Assembly (NCBI RefSeq): GCF_027270735.1
Contig: NZ_JAPWIJ010000006.1
Coordinates: 1 to 64,000, forward strand
DNA length: 64,000 bases
Direction: 5' to 3'
Source of the DNA: Rhodococcus ruber
Lineage (GTDB): Bacteria; Actinomycetota; Actinomycetes; Mycobacteriales; Mycobacteriaceae
Shown: positions 31,266-43,948 of the stretch, piece after piece
How positions within the stretch are numbered: position 1 is the stretch's first letter
Layout of the letters: each line of letters starts with the position of its first letter
Notes under the pieces: model-generated
Told to the model about the DNA's origin: nothing
What the model saw: the letters and a program-made list of their open reading frames with translations, nothing else
Databases searched by the model: none
Program-made: the position numbers and the translations under genes

Positions 31266-31739
31266 TTACCGGGAGCGCTCGTCGTCCCGATCCTTCGGGG
31301 TTCGGCAACACTGCTCGAGCCAGACCGCGGCAGCGACGACGGCCACTCCCGCAACCAGCGCCACCATCGCGCCGACCCGATCGGACGACGCGGCCCGCAC
31401 TGTCGTCGCACGCGGCATCACATACACCAGAAATCCGACGCAGACCCCGACGACAGCGGTCCCCACCAGCATCGATGCCTTCGCCAGCACCAGGGCCCTG
31501 TACACCGTCAACGGACTCAGATCGTGCAGACCTGTGCCCACGCGGTGCTCCGCGATGCGATTGCGGACGATCACTGCGGTCACCACTTCCACCACCGCCA
31601 CCAGGTACAACGACGCGCCGGCGTACACCGGAATCGGCGGCACCGAACCGTAGAAAACCCGGACCAGCAGCCAGGTGCCGACCGAGGCGACCAGGAAAAT
31701 ACCCAAGACATCCCCGACCTTGGTGGGATTGGTCACCAC
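31266..31739 (-). CDS. DUF3180 integral membrane protein
   Basis: 157 aa with four hydrophobic segments (about 10-30, 37-57, 82-108, 122-142) and a short charged C-terminus. It corresponds to Rv3605c and sits directly after folK, its GTG start overlapping the folK stop by a few bases. DUF3180 proteins are conserved in this folate context but have no known function. Confidence 0.82.
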   Translation of the reverse strand: MVTNPTKVGDVLGIFLVASVGTWLLVRVFYGSVPPIPVYAGASLYLVAVVEVVTAVIVRNRIAEHRVGTGLHDLSPLTVYRALVLAKASMLVGTAVVGVCVGFLVYVMPRATTVRAASSDRVGAMVALVAGVAVVAAAVWLEQCCRTPKDRDDERSR

Positions 31740-32242
31740 AGGCGATCACCGGTGCCGTCGAGACGTACGACTCCGGCACGCTCCTCCGCACTCGATCGCG
31801 AAAGCAGCTCGGTCACCGGCACATCCTCGTCACCGACGCGCAAGGTGGCGTCGGGTTCGACGTCGAGCCACGGCAGCAGCACGAATGCCCGCTCGTGCGC
31901 GCGGGGATGCGGAAGTATCAGGCGAGGGTCCTCGCTGATCACGTCGTCGCACACGATCACGTCGACGTCGAGGCTGCGTGGCCCCCATCGCTGCACTCGA
32001 ACGCGATCCGCCGCCTCCTCGAGTTGCTGCCCCAAGCGCAACCAGTCCCAGGGGCCGTACGCCTCGTCCTCGGCCACCAGGACCGCATTGAGAAAATCCT
32101 GCTGCTCGACACCACCCCAGGGAGCAGATCGGTAGACGGCCGAACAGGCCACCAGTCGCGATCCCAATCCTGTTGTCACCGAACGCAAGTGACCGAGCGA
32201 GTCGCCGATGTTACTGCCGATCGACAGCACCGCACGCGTCAC
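31733..32242 (-). CDS. folK: 2-amino-4-hydroxy-6-hydroxymethyldihydropteridine pyrophosphokinase
   Basis: Transfers pyrophosphate from ATP to hydroxymethyldihydropterin. The 169-aa protein shows [15 protein letters not shown], the [16 protein letters not shown] loop, [13 protein letters not shown] (catalytic and Mg-binding Asp pair) and [16 protein letters not shown]. The start GTG 32242 overlaps the folB stop in GTGA. Confidence 0.94.
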   Translation of the reverse strand: MTRAVLSIGSNIGDSLGHLRSVTTGLGSRLVACSAVYRSAPWGGVEQQDFLNAVLVAEDEAYGPWDWLRLGQQLEEAADRVRVQRWGPRSLDVDVIVCDDVISEDPRLILPHPRAHERAFVLLPWLDVEPDATLRVGDEDVPVTELLSRSSAEERAGVVRLDGTGDRLW

Positions 32243-32643
32243 GTCCGCTCCCGATACGCCACCACGGCCACGTCCTCGAATGACAGTGGGATGGGGGCAG
32301 ACGGCTTGTGCAGCACCACTTCCACCGCGTCGACGCGGGAATCGTATGCCAGCACGACCTCGGCGATCTCGGCCGAGACCGTCTCGATCAGGTCCCTGGA
32401 AGGTCCCGAGATCACGGCCGCGGCATGTTCGGCCAGTTCGCCGTAGTGCAGCGTCCTGGTCAGATCGTCGGTCTCGGCTGCGGGACGTAGATTCATCCAT
32501 ACGGTGATGTCGACGACGAAGTCCTGACCGTCGCGCTTCTCGAAGTCGAAGACTCCGTGATTGCCGCGGACCGTCAGGCCACGTAGTTCGATGCGGTCGC
32601 CGCGACGCGTTCCGAGACCGTCGCGGCCGCTGGTCTCGCTCAT
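32239..32643 (-). CDS. folB: Dihydroneopterin aldolase
   Basis: Cleaves dihydroneopterin to hydroxymethyldihydropterin. The 134-aa protein contains [20 protein letters not shown] (catalytic Glu region), [11 protein letters not shown] and the C-terminal [12 protein letters not shown] with the conserved Lys. Its ATG overlaps the folP stop (ATGA). Confidence 0.94.
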   Translation of the reverse strand: MSETSGRDGLGTRRGDRIELRGLTVRGNHGVFDFEKRDGQDFVVDITVWMNLRPAAETDDLTRTLHYGELAEHAAAVISGPSRDLIETVSAEIAEVVLAYDSRVDAVEVVLHKPSAPIPLSFEDVAVVAYRERT

Positions 32644-33488
32644 GCCCGATCACCCTGCCATGCCTTGACGACGGCCACCGCGTCGAGTGACGCCTGGACG
32701 TCGTGCACCCGCACACCCCATGCGCCACCGGCGACGGCGAGTGCCGATACGACGGCCGTGGCGATCTCACGTCCGTCCGGTGGTCGAGGCGCGCCGCTTT
32801 CGTCGGCCAGGAGCGACCCGAGGAAGCGCTTACGGGAGGCACCGACGAGTACCGGAAAACCGGCCGCCACCAGCTCGGGTAGGCCCCGAAGCAGTTGCCA
32901 GTTGTGCTCGGCGTTCTTGGCGAAGCCGAGGCCGGGATCGAGCACGAGCGCCGATTCGTCGACCCCCGCGGCCACCGCGTGATCGACCTGTTCCAGTAGT
33001 TCGTTGCGTACGTCGGCAACCACGTCGTCGTACCGGTCGGCCGGACCGGAGTGTCGATACTCGGAGCCGGCGGCCCGCCAGTGCATCAGGATCCACGGCA
33101 ACCCGCCGTCCGCGACCACCCCGGCCATGGCCGAATCGGCTCGGCCGCCCGACACATCGTTCACTATCGACACGCCTGCCTCGATGGCAGCCTCGGCGAC
33201 CGAGGCGCGCATCGTGTCGACGCTGGTCACCACGCCTTCGGCGGCCAGCGCGGCGATCACCGGCACCACACGCTCGGCCTCGAGAAGCGGATCGATCCGG
33301 TCGGCCCCTGGGCGCGTCGATTCACCACCGACGTCCACGACATCGACTCCGCGGCGATGCATCGCCAACCCGTGCTCGACAGCGGCGTCGATGTCGAGGT
33401 ACCGACCGCCGTCGGAAAAGGAATCGGCAGTGACGTTGAGAACGCCCATGACGACGGGGGCCGACGGGATACTCCTCGCGAGACTCAT
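32640..33488 (-). CDS. folP: Dihydropteroate synthase
   Basis: Condenses hydroxymethyldihydropterin pyrophosphate with p-aminobenzoate; the sulfonamide target. The 282-aa TIM barrel shows [55 protein letters not shown] and RVHDV. It lies 19 nt after folE. It reads as the functional FolP1 type rather than the divergent FolP2 paralogue because all loop motifs are intact. Confidence 0.95.
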   Translation of the reverse strand: MSLARSIPSAPVVMGVLNVTADSFSDGGRYLDIDAAVEHGLAMHRRGVDVVDVGGESTRPGADRIDPLLEAERVVPVIAALAAEGVVTSVDTMRASVAEAAIEAGVSIVNDVSGGRADSAMAGVVADGGLPWILMHWRAAGSEYRHSGPADRYDDVVADVRNELLEQVDHAVAAGVDESALVLDPGLGFAKNAEHNWQLLRGLPELVAAGFPVLVGASRKRFLGSLLADESGAPRPPDGREIATAVVSALAVAGGAWGVRVHDVQASLDAVAVVKAWQGDRA

Positions 33489-33507
33489 CGGGTTTCGACC
33501 GGTCGCG

Positions 33508-34176
33508 TCATTTCCGCAGGATCAGGTCCAGTGCTTCCGAACGCGACGCCGCGCTGGACTGCAGCAGACCCCGCACTGCCGAGGTGGTGGTGCTGGCACC
33601 GGGCTTGCGAATTCCGCGCATCGCCATGCACAGGTGCTCGGCCTCGATGACGACGATCGCTCCGCGCGGGTCGAGCTTGCGCATCAAGGCGTCGGCGATC
33701 TGGCTGGTCAGACGTTCCTGCACCTGGGGGCGCTTGGCGTACATGTCCACCACGCGCGCCAGTTTCGACAGGCCGGTGACCTTGCCGCTCTTGCCGGGGA
33801 TGTATCCGACATGTGCAACGCCATGGAACGAGACCAGGTGGTGCTCGCACGTGGAGTACATCGGGATGTCGCGGACGAGTACCAGTTCCTGATGGCCCTC
33901 GTCGAACGTCGTGTTCAACGCCGTGTCCGGGTCTGTGTAGAGCCCGGCGAAGATTTCACGGTAGGAGCGCGCAACGCGGGCCGGAGTATCGAGCAAGCCG
34001 GGGCGATCGGGATCTTCGCCGACGGCGATCAGCAACTCACGCACTGCAGCCTCGGCGCGAGGCTGGTCGAAGACCGCCCCAGTGGCGTAGGCAACCGTCT
34101 GCTCGACTGCTTGCTGCTCGACTGCCGGGACTTCTGCCGAGTCGCTGGTCGACTCGTCGGTCCGATTGACTGACAC
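33508..34176 (-). CDS. folE: GTP cyclohydrolase I
   Basis: First folate step: GTP to dihydroneopterin triphosphate. The 222-aa protein has zinc ligands in [13 protein letters not shown] (Cys, His) and [12 protein letters not shown] (Cys), plus [10 protein letters not shown] and RLTSQIAD. The start GTG 34176 has GGAGG at 34190-34186, 9 nt upstream, deciding against the longer frame to 34248. It opens the folE-folP-folB-folK block. Confidence 0.95.
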   Translation of the reverse strand: MSVNRTDESTSDSAEVPAVEQQAVEQTVAYATGAVFDQPRAEAAVRELLIAVGEDPDRPGLLDTPARVARSYREIFAGLYTDPDTALNTTFDEGHQELVLVRDIPMYSTCEHHLVSFHGVAHVGYIPGKSGKVTGLSKLARVVDMYAKRPQVQERLTSQIADALMRKLDPRGAIVVIEAEHLCMAMRGIRKPGASTTTSAVRGLLQSSAASRSEALDLILRK

Positions 34177-34280
34177 GTGAACGTACCTCCGTTTGGGCTC
34201 CACGAATGTGACGGCTGGGCTCAACTGCAACGGTCTCCAAAAGGACAATTGCGGGTGTGCCCAGCACGGTTCGAACGACG

Positions 34281-34311
34281 TGCTGGGCCGACCGTCACGA
34301 TCGACCCAGCA
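34281..34311 (-). terminator. Terminator hairpin downstream of ftsH
   Basis: A 14-bp stem (34281-34294 with 34298-34311) around a 3-nt loop, with two G-U pairs, beginning 16 nt after the ftsH stop. It separates ftsH from the folate block. Confidence 0.7.
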
Positions 34312-34326
34312 AGCCTAATGACCGGT

Positions 34327-37155
<2,829 letters not shown>

Positions 37156-37373
37156 ACAGCTTCAGCCGAGTCGGCCGTGTCCTTTCAGTCCGCTCCCGCG
37201 CGCTGGCTGCTCCCTGCCCGCCGGATACTCCAGGCTAGCGCGAGACTCGGACATCTGACTCGCTCATACCTGGTGCTCTGCGTCCACGCACCTGTTTGCG
37301 TCGACGCTTGTTCCCCTCCAACGACCGCACTCCCCCGGCAGTTCCCCACCTCTTCGGCACCCTATCCGCATCG

Positions 37374-37412
37374 ATGGACCATTGCATACGTCTCGGCGCG
37401 GCAATGGTCCAT
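37374..37412 (-). terminator. 12-bp inverted repeat downstream of hpt
   Basis: ATGGACCATTGC (37374-37385) and GCAATGGTCCAT (37401-37412) are perfect complements around a 15-nt loop, about 60 nt beyond the hpt stop. A likely termination or mRNA-stability hairpin for the tilS-hpt operon; no U tract. Confidence 0.5.
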
Positions 37413-37456
37413 TCACGCGGGGGCCGTTCACACGGGGGCCGTTCACGCGAGCCGGG
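37412..37456 (-). repeat. 15-nt imperfect tandem repeat between hpt and ftsH
   Basis: Units 37412-37426 and 37427-37441 (TTCACrCGGGGGCCG) differ at one base; a third, degenerate unit starts at 37442. It abuts the inverted repeat. Confidence 0.65.
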
Positions 37457-37474
37457 TGGACCGAACAACTCGGC

Positions 37475-38041
37475 TCAGCTGTAGACCTTCGGGTCCAGCA
37501 GGCCGATGTACGGCAGATCCCGGTAGCGCTCGTTGTAGTCGAGGCCGTATCCGACGACGAACTCGTTGGGGATGTCGAAGCCCACGTTCGCGACCTCGAC
37601 GTCGACCTTGATCGCGTCGGGCTTTCGCAGCAGTGTCACCACCGACAGCGAGGCGGGCGAACGGGTCGCGAGGTTGCGCTTGAGCCAGCTCAGCGTCAGA
37701 CCGGAGTCGATGATGTCCTCGACGATCAGCACGTGCCGTCCGGTGATGTCGCGGTCGAGGTCCTTGAGAATCCGGACGACACCGGAGGACGACGTCGACG
37801 AGCCGTAGGAGCTGACCGCCATGAACTCGAGCTGCGCCGGGATCGGCAGCGCCCGGGCGAAGTCGGTCATGAACATGATCGCGCCCTTCAGGACTCCGAC
37901 CAGCAGGAGGTCACCTTCCGGGGAGCCTTCGGGGTACCGCTTGGCGATCTCTTCTGCGAGTTCCGCAGTGCGCGCTTTGATCTGTTCCTCGGAAATGAGA
38001 ACCGATTCGATGTCGCCCTCGTACACGGGGTTTCCCTTCAT
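37475..38041 (-). CDS. hpt: Hypoxanthine phosphoribosyltransferase
   Basis: Purine salvage: converts hypoxanthine and guanine with PRPP to IMP and GMP. The 188-aa protein shows [14 protein letters not shown], the flexible-loop SSYGSST and the PRPP loop [14 protein letters not shown] (104-117). The ATG overlaps the tilS stop (ATGA), a pairing conserved in many bacteria. Confidence 0.95.
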   Translation of the reverse strand: MKGNPVYEGDIESVLISEEQIKARTAELAEEIAKRYPEGSPEGDLLLVGVLKGAIMFMTDFARALPIPAQLEFMAVSSYGSSTSSSGVVRILKDLDRDITGRHVLIVEDIIDSGLTLSWLKRNLATRSPASLSVVTLLRKPDAIKVDVEVANVGFDIPNEFVVGYGLDYNERYRDLPYIGLLDPKVYS

Positions 38042-39066
38042 TCGTTCTCCAGGCCGACGCTCAGCCTGCCACGTCGACGCGAGCACACCAACCTGGCGTC
38101 GGGCGTTCCTCCTGGCAGCGCAACCCCGCCCTGGCCAGTCCACTGTCCGACAAGCGCGTCGACGGCTCGGAGCTGTCGATCGGTCGACGACGTCACTCCC
38201 CGGCCGATCAACCATCGGCGCAGCACTCGTCGGCGAACAGCGGGGGCGAGCTTCTCGATCGCCGAGACCTCGATGTCCGGCCCATCGGTGTCTGCAACGG
38301 ACCCGGCGAGCGCGTCGAGCACGGCGCCGTCCTCACGCAACTGCTCGGCCGTCCGAGCCAGCGCAGCGGCGACGCCACCGCCCAGCACGTCCTCGAGCAA
38401 CGGCAACACCTCGTGGCGCAGCCGCACCCGAGTGAAATCGGTATCGGTGTTGTGCGGATCCTCGAACGGCTCCAGCCCCAGCTCGACGCAGGCAGCCCGG
38501 GTGATCACCCGCCTGACTCCGAGCAGCGGACGGCCCCACGGTGCGGCGAACGCCGTCATACCCGCAATCGACCGCGGCCCCGATCCGCGTCCCAACCCGA
38601 GCAGCACCGTCTCGGCCTGATCGTCGAGCGTGTGCGCCACCAGCACCGACGCGTCGCCGCGCGCGAGATTCAACGCGTCGTACCTGGCTCTGCGGGCCGC
38701 TGCTTCCGTCCCGCCCGAACCGGTGACGCGAACCGGCAGAACACGAGCATCGACCACACCCAACTCCAGCGCCCTCGCAGCAGCCGTTGCCGCGACCTCG
38801 GCCGAGCCCTCCTGCAGACCGTGGTCGACGATGAGCGCGCGCACGTTCGGGGCCTCGGCCACGCTCGCGGCCGTCAACGCGAGCGAATCCGCACCACCGG
38901 ACAGCGCAACGGCAACCGGACCGGGATGCGCCGCGAGCCACGCCCGCACCGCATGCCGAACCTCCAGCAGGGCAGGGCCCTCGGGCAATCTGGGTCGTTC
39001 CGCGGGCTCCACTCCCTGGGGCAATCTGGGTCGTTCCGCGGGCTCCACTCCCTCGGGTAGGAGCAC
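38038..39066 (-). CDS. tilS: tRNA(Ile)-lysidine synthetase
   Basis: Modifies C34 of tRNA-Ile2 to lysidine so it reads AUA. The 342-aa protein has the PP-loop SGGADS at 56-61, [11 protein letters not shown] and HTLDDQAET, plus a C-terminal domain. The start GTG 39066 overlaps the metalloprotease stop (TAGTG). Residues about 5-29 contain a 12-residue tandem duplication ([11 protein letters not shown] twice), encoded by a 36-nt DNA repeat and absent from typical TilS. The duplicated segment precedes the catalytic domain. Confidence 0.93.
   Translation of the reverse strand: MLLPEGVEPAERPRLPQGVEPAERPRLPEGPALLEVRHAVRAWLAAHPGPVAVALSGGADSLALTAASVAEAPNVRALIVDHGLQEGSAEVAATAAARALELGVVDARVLPVRVTGSGGTEAAARRARYDALNLARGDASVLVAHTLDDQAETVLLGLGRGSGPRSIAGMTAFAAPWGRPLLGVRRVITRAACVELGLEPFEDPHNTDTDFTRVRLRHEVLPLLEDVLGGGVAAALARTAEQLREDGAVLDALAGSVADTDGPDIEVSAIEKLAPAVRRRVLRRWLIGRGVTSSTDRQLRAVDALVGQWTGQGGVALPGGTPDARLVCSRRRGRLSVGLENE
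38983..39053 (-). repeat. 36-nt-period tandem duplication at the tilS 5' end
   Basis: Two identical 35-nt copies (38983-39017 and 39019-39053) spaced at 36 nt, in frame, encode the duplicated [11 protein letters not shown] segment of TilS. Perfect identity suggests a recent duplication or an inserted short mobile or dispersed repeat. Confidence 0.85.
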
Positions 39067-40151
39067 TAGCCCAGAACTCGCGCGATCCACGCGTCCGGGT
39101 TCTCGATCTCCGACAGCAGCGGCAGCGTGTCGGGGCCCGTCCACACGGTGTTGAAGCGTTCCATCCCCACCGCGGCGACGACGTGATCGACGAATGCCTT
39201 GCCTCGGACGTACTGCGCCATCTTCGCGTCCATGCCCAGCAATGCCCGGACGACGCGTTGGAGCGGACTGACCTTGCGTCGACGTCGCTGGTCGAACGCA
39301 CCGCGAATCTGCGTCACGGTGGGCACCACGGCCGGTCCGACGGCGTCCATCACGTGGTCGGCGTGGCCTTCGAGCAGAGTGCCGAGCACCAGGAGCCGGT
39401 CGATGGCGTCGCGCTGTGGCTGGGGTTGGGTGGCGCGCAGCAGGCCGACGATGCCCGCATCCTCCGATTTTGTCGTTCCGCTCGGATTCTTGCGGGCCTT
39501 CAGCGCACCGGTCAACCGATTGGCGACGTCCGAGAGCGGCTCGTCGGTGCCGTCGGAGAGCACCCCCACGTTCTCGCGCATGTAGCCGCCGAGCCACGGC
39601 GCGGAGGAGAACTGCACTCGGTGCGTCACTTCGTGCAGGCACACCCACAGCCGAAAGTCGCTGGGTGATACGCGCAGCGCACGTTCGACGGCAATCACGT
39701 TCGGTGCAACCAGTAGCAACGTTCCGTTCTCCCCGGTGAACGGATCGTACTGTCCGAGAATGGCACTGGAGAGAAACGCCAGCATTGCGCCCGCCTGCAG
39801 GCCTGCGGGTTTTCCGCCGAGCAGCCCCGACGGTGGCGTGTCGTCGTCGTCCCCGGTGAGGTGCTTCATGGACGACGCGGCCGCAGCGATCCATCCTGCT
39901 CGATCGACCACCTGGGCGTCGGGCACCGGAAGTCCGTCGGCCAGACCGGTGGTCTCGCGAACCGGCCCCTCGGCTCGAATCGATGCGGCGGCAAGCTCTT
40001 CCACGGCCGCCTCGGCTGTGTAGCGCGAGGTGGCGGGCCCCGGGCGGGCCAGCTTGGCCCCGGCCTTGGCGGCTACCGACCAATCGACCGCACCGGCGAA
40101 CCCGGACGTGCCCTCGTTCTCGTCGGCACTTGCCGTTGATGCTGACTTCAC
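39066..40151 (-). CDS. Zinc-dependent metalloprotease (DUF2342, 'coenzyme F420 biosynthesis-associated' family)
   Basis: 361 aa. Zinc-binding HEVTH at about 173-177 lies within LWVCLHEVTHRVQFSSAPWL, with a second conserved block LEGHADHVMDAVG that probably supplies the third ligand. Corresponds to Rv3626c. Annotated in databases as coenzyme F420 biosynthesis-associated, but without proof. The start GTG 40151 overlaps the dacB stop (GTGA). No signal peptide, so probably cytosolic. Confidence 0.87.
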   Translation of the reverse strand: MKSASTASADENEGTSGFAGAVDWSVAAKAGAKLARPGPATSRYTAEAAVEELAAASIRAEGPVRETTGLADGLPVPDAQVVDRAGWIAAAASSMKHLTGDDDDTPPSGLLGGKPAGLQAGAMLAFLSSAILGQYDPFTGENGTLLLVAPNVIAVERALRVSPSDFRLWVCLHEVTHRVQFSSAPWLGGYMRENVGVLSDGTDEPLSDVANRLTGALKARKNPSGTTKSEDAGIVGLLRATQPQPQRDAIDRLLVLGTLLEGHADHVMDAVGPAVVPTVTQIRGAFDQRRRRKVSPLQRVVRALLGMDAKMAQYVRGKAFVDHVVAAVGMERFNTVWTGPDTLPLLSEIENPDAWIARVLG

Positions 40152-41551
40152 TGGCAACCACACAATCTCAAGGTCGATGCCACGGCATCGAGGGCGGGGC
40201 GACTGACCTCGGGTGGTCGGTCGTTCGACATCAGCGCAAAGGTCAGCACACGGCCGTCGACATCGACGACGTATCCCGCGAGAGCGCTTGCATTGGAAAG
40301 CGTTCCGGTTTTGGCCCGCACCCAGCCCGCTCCGGTTCGATCCCCCGAGGCATACCGATCCGACAGCGTTCCGGTGGCACCGGCGACGGGCAGGTAGTCG
40401 AGCATCGGGCGCAACGCCGGCTGCTGCGTTCCGGCGGCCGAGGTGAGCACCTGATCGAGCAGTCGGGCCGGAATCTTGCCGTCCACCGACAGCCCGCTGG
40501 CATCCTGCAGGGCCAATCCGGACATGTCGAAGCCTGCCGTGTAGAGCGTCTGCCCGATGGACGCCACCGCGCCGGAAAAGCTTGCTGCCGTGTTCATTTC
40601 GATCGACAGTTCGCGTCCGACCGCCTCGGCGAGGACGTTGTCGGAGCGATAGATCATCTGCTGCAAGCGGTTACGCAGCGGTGCGGACTGAACCGACGCC
40701 AGCTGATCGGCACCCTCGGCGGCTGTACCCGTCGTCACCGCGGCCGGATCGACACCCAGTCCCGCTGCGAGTGCGCGGCCGGCATCCAACGCCGGGGTGG
40801 TGCTGCGGGGCGACTCGTCGACGAGCGGTTCGGACCTTCCACCGTCGAGCATGATCGGTTCGATCGGGGTGATCGAACCGGCGGCGATGTCGGCCGGGAA
40901 CCAGCCCTGCGCCATGGTGTCGCCGGAGTAGACAGAGGTGTCGACGCTGATGCTGCGTACCGTCGTTCCGCTGCGGCGGATCTGCTCCACCAGATCGTCG
41001 ATGCGGGCCGCACCGGGGTAGAACCCGACGGTGCCGACCGGCAGTGCTGTGAGCGTGGGGTCTCCGCCTGCGATCAGCACGATGTTTCCGTCGCCGTTGC
41101 CCTGGACGACGCGGGTGGTGACGCGGTGATCGGCCGGGAGCGCGAGCATCGCCGCGGCGGCGGTGAGCACCTTGGTCGTCGAGGCCGGAGTCATCGGTGC
41201 ATCGGGGTTCCGGGACCACAGAACCTGGCCGGTCCGTGCGTCGGCGACGGTTCCGGTGAAGGTGCCGAGATCGGAGTCGTCCACCACCCCGGCCAGTGCA
41301 CCGGCCAGCCCCGCCGAGCTGGGCGACGGTGCGGACTCGGGAAACGCAGTGATCTTCGGGTTCGGCAGCACAGTGTCGGGAGGCGGCGCGATCGCGGTCT
41401 CGGCACCGTCGGACACCGACGGGAGCACCAGCGCGGCGGTCGTCACGGCGAGAATCACCACGAACACAGCGCACAGCGTCAGGATCAACCGCTTCTTCCT
41501 GCGTCGCCGGCCCGCTGTGGGACCGAGGAACCGCCGTGTCAGCCCCGCCAC
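40148..41551 (-). CDS. dacB: D-alanyl-D-alanine carboxypeptidase/endopeptidase (PBP4/DacB type)
   Basis: Exported penicillin-binding protein trimming peptidoglycan stem peptides. 467 aa: basic N-terminus, one TM or signal anchor (about 21-43), then the PBP4 fold with SxxK STTK (124-127), SxN SDN (303-305) and KTG (414-416). Length and motif spacing fit class C low-molecular-weight PBPs. It corresponds to Rv3627c and is divergent from ppa. Confidence 0.93.
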   Translation of the reverse strand: MAGLTRRFLGPTAGRRRRKKRLILTLCAVFVVILAVTTAALVLPSVSDGAETAIAPPPDTVLPNPKITAFPESAPSPSSAGLAGALAGVVDDSDLGTFTGTVADARTGQVLWSRNPDAPMTPASTTKVLTAAAAMLALPADHRVTTRVVQGNGDGNIVLIAGGDPTLTALPVGTVGFYPGAARIDDLVEQIRRSGTTVRSISVDTSVYSGDTMAQGWFPADIAAGSITPIEPIMLDGGRSEPLVDESPRSTTPALDAGRALAAGLGVDPAAVTTGTAAEGADQLASVQSAPLRNRLQQMIYRSDNVLAEAVGRELSIEMNTAASFSGAVASIGQTLYTAGFDMSGLALQDASGLSVDGKIPARLLDQVLTSAAGTQQPALRPMLDYLPVAGATGTLSDRYASGDRTGAGWVRAKTGTLSNASALAGYVVDVDGRVLTFALMSNDRPPEVSRPALDAVASTLRLCGCQ

Positions 41552-41692
41552 CGTTCCTCCGTCATTGCCGTGGTCGTACCCATGATCGTTCAGTCAACAG
41601 TATCCTCGGGTCCGGTAGCCTTGCGCCGCCACCATCGCCACATTCGTAACCGCTCGGGCCCTCCGGCTCGACGAAGACAGTAAGGACTGCAC

Positions 41693-42184
41693 GTGCCGTT
41701 CGACGTCACCATCGAGATCCCCAAGGGGCAGCGCAACAAGTACGAGGTCGACCACGTCACCGGACGTGTGCGCCTCGACCGTTACCTCTACACCGCGATG
41801 GCGTACCCAGCCGATTACGGTTTCATCGAAAATACGCTCGGCGAGGACGGCGATCCGCTGGACGCACTGGTGCTGCTGCCCGAGTCGGTCTACCCGGGTG
41901 TCATCGTCGAGGCACGGCCTGTCGCGATGTTCAAGATGGTCGACGAGGCAGGCGGCGACGACAAGGTGTTGTGCGTACCGGCAGGCGACACCCGCTGGGA
42001 TCACATCCAGGATCTGAGCGACGTATCGACGTTCGAACTCGATGCGATCAAGCATTTCTTCGTCCATTACAAGGATCTCGAACCCAACAAGCACGTCACC
42101 GGGGCAGACTGGGTGGGGCGCGCAGAAGCAGAAGCCGAAATCGCTGCATCATTCAAGCGCTTGACGGACAATCCGGGTCACTGA
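41693..42184 (+). CDS. ppa: Inorganic pyrophosphatase
   Basis: Hydrolyses pyrophosphate. The 163-aa family I enzyme shows [11 protein letters not shown], the signature [10 protein letters not shown] with the metal-binding Asp triad, and [17 protein letters not shown] lies 6 nt before the GTG start. Same position as Rv3628, divergent from dacB. Confidence 0.96.
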   Translation: MPFDVTIEIPKGQRNKYEVDHVTGRVRLDRYLYTAMAYPADYGFIENTLGEDGDPLDALVLLPESVYPGVIVEARPVAMFKMVDEAGGDDKVLCVPAGDTRWDHIQDLSDVSTFELDAIKHFFVHYKDLEPNKHVTGADWVGRAEAEAEIAASFKRLTDNPGH

Positions 42185-42247
42185 TCGTTTCGGCACCACA
42201 CACCTCGTTTCGGCCGTGCGCCGACGAAACACAGCTTGGGGAGACCT

Positions 42248-42706
42248 ATGACCGACAGCAGTTCCAACGGCACCGCCGGTGACCGTCGCAATCTCGAGTC
42301 GCGGCCGATCTCGGATCCGACGCAGTTTCCCGACCTGCCGGTGACGGTCGTCCTCGACCGGATCCCCGTGCCGATCCTCGCTGTCGATCCCAGCGGTGCA
42401 ATCGTCTTCGCAAACGAGGCCTTCGACGATCTGTTCGGTCTCGATCGCACCGAACGCGTGGACTTCCACCTGCACGACATCTTTCCCGACCGCGCACCGG
42501 AAGGGGTCAATGTCGCCGACATGTTCCTCACGACGGTGGCCACCCGCGCGGATTCGCTGTGGCGGATGACCGACAAGACCGGTGACGTCGTTCAGGTGCG
42601 CGCCAGCAAGTCGATCCTGCGCCGCACCGAGGACACCATCGTTCTCGTCGCGCTGGAAGATTTCACCGATCAGTTGTGGAACGACCCCAAGAGCGCCTTG
42701 CGCTGA
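42248..42706 (+). CDS. PAS-domain protein
   Basis: 152 aa, essentially one PAS domain (about 30-145): VLDRIPVPILAVDPSGAIVFANEAFDDLFGL, ending in a beta-strand segment VLVALEDFTDQLW. No kinase, GGDEF or DNA-binding domain follows, so it is a stand-alone sensor or interaction module. ATG 42248 has GGGGAG upstream. It is convergent with the GGDEF cyclase gene; whether the two cooperate is unknown. Confidence 0.82.
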   Translation: MTDSSSNGTAGDRRNLESRPISDPTQFPDLPVTVVLDRIPVPILAVDPSGAIVFANEAFDDLFGLDRTERVDFHLHDIFPDRAPEGVNVADMFLTTVATRADSLWRMTDKTGDVVQVRASKSILRRTEDTIVLVALEDFTDQLWNDPKSALR

Positions 42707-42727
42707 TCGGTCTCCGACGAACGAGTG

Positions 42728-42766
42728 ACGGTGTGTGCCGGCGAGTCAATCGCCGGCGTACACCGT
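42728..42766. terminator. Bidirectional terminator hairpin between PAS and GGDEF genes
   Basis: Two 17-nt arms (42728-42744 and 42750-42766) with 15 Watson-Crick pairs flank a 5-nt loop. It starts 22 nt past the PAS stop and covers the last codons of the cyclase gene. Confidence 0.7.
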
Positions 42767-43822
42767 CGTTCTGTTTCCACCCGCGTGCTTGGACTCGTAC
42801 ATTGCTGTGTCGGCGTCGAGCAGCACACCACGCACCAGCTCGGCTGCGGCGTACGACGACACCGCAGATCGCCAGCGAGCGGCATCGAGCACGGCGACAC
42901 CGATGCTGACCGTGACCGGCACGTCGTCACTCGCATCGTGCACCGACTCGCGAATATCGTCGGCGAGGTGGTCGTCCGAGTCGCCGCAGACCGGTACGGC
43001 GATCGTGAACTCCTCGCCTCCGGTACGCGCCACGCAGGGCCGTCCGCCCGTCGCGGCGGTGAGGCGCCGGGCCGTTCGGCGCAGGACCCCGTCGCCAACG
43101 GCGTGACCGTAAGTGTCGTTGACCAGCTTGAACTGATCGAGATCGACCACCATCAGCGCCACCGACTGCTCCTCCGTCAATCGAGCCATCATCCGGTCGA
43201 GCCGCAATTCCAGACCCCGTCTGTTGAGCAGACCCGTCAGAGAGTCGGTATTGGCGAGGTCGAGCTGGCGCTGAATGACGGCTCTGAACGCCAGTACCGA
43301 GTTGACCACCAACACCGTCACCAGCGTCCGCGCGACGATCGACGCGGGATCGTCCGGCTGCTCGACGACGGCCAGCACGGCGAGCAGAAGAATCACGGCG
43401 TTGACGAATGCCGTGTGGAACTTGAGCACGGTGCGCCGCGAGAAGTAAGCGATGTAGGTGCCGATCACCGAGAACATGGCTGCGCCGTACATGGCCAGAT
43501 CCCGGTCGCCGAAGGTCAGCAACATGACCGCGACGCCCACGTCGGCGTAGACGACGAACCACCCGGGCATGTGCGAGGCGTCGACCGAACGCAGCCACCA
43601 CCACGCTCCCACCGGGATCGTCGAGAGCAGCACGATCGTGCAGATCACGACGGCCATCACACCGACCGGCCCGTTGTCGGACAGCATGATGATCACACCG
43701 ATCAGGCCGAACGACGGAGCGAGAACAGCGATTCCTCTCGCAACGCGGCGTTCGAGCCGCACCGAACCCGATCCTGGTCCGAGGTCGGAGGACTGGGAAG
43801 GTCGGTTGTGATCGGTTGGCAC
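42746..43822 (-). CDS. Membrane diguanylate cyclase (GGDEF)
   Basis: 358 aa with about six hydrophobic segments (about 25-190) and a C-terminal GGDEF domain. The active-site signature is GGEEF (ARTGGEEFTIA), intact; the DLDQFKLVNDTYGH metal motif is also present. No RxxD inhibitory site is visible before GGEEF. The start GTG 43822 is chosen because GGAGGG lies 6 nt upstream; the frame remains open to ATG 43924. Makes c-di-GMP, complementing the EAL protein at 15.4-17.7 kb. Confidence 0.86.
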   Translation of the reverse strand: MPTDHNRPSQSSDLGPGSGSVRLERRVARGIAVLAPSFGLIGVIIMLSDNGPVGVMAVVICTIVLLSTIPVGAWWWLRSVDASHMPGWFVVYADVGVAVMLLTFGDRDLAMYGAAMFSVIGTYIAYFSRRTVLKFHTAFVNAVILLLAVLAVVEQPDDPASIVARTLVTVLVVNSVLAFRAVIQRQLDLANTDSLTGLLNRRGLELRLDRMMARLTEEQSVALMVVDLDQFKLVNDTYGHAVGDGVLRRTARRLTAATGGRPCVARTGGEEFTIAVPVCGDSDDHLADDIRESVHDASDDVPVTVSIGVAVLDAARWRSAVSSYAAAELVRGVLLDADTAMYESKHAGGNRTTVYAGD

Positions 43823-43948
43823 CACATTCCCTCCGTCCGTTCGGGCAGTTCGAGCGTCCGGGTGAGGCATTGCCTGCGTCCCGGTCGTCGCGGCTGGGAT
43901 CTCGAGTACGAAACGACTCGACATCCGACGTTTCAGGTCTTTCGCGGG

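Larger units (their letters stand above)
37156..37474. other. hpt-ftsH intergenic region (319 nt)
   Basis: No credible gene is present. It holds the ftsH promoter region, a 12-bp inverted repeat (37374-37412) and a 15-nt tandem repeat (37412-37456), both listed separately. Open frames crossing it have repeat-driven, unnatural composition. Confidence 0.6.

Noticed and set aside
37235..37468. 77-codon frame between hpt and ftsH
   Set aside because: Its sequence is driven by the tandem repeat (RPPCERPPRE-like) and it has no start signal.
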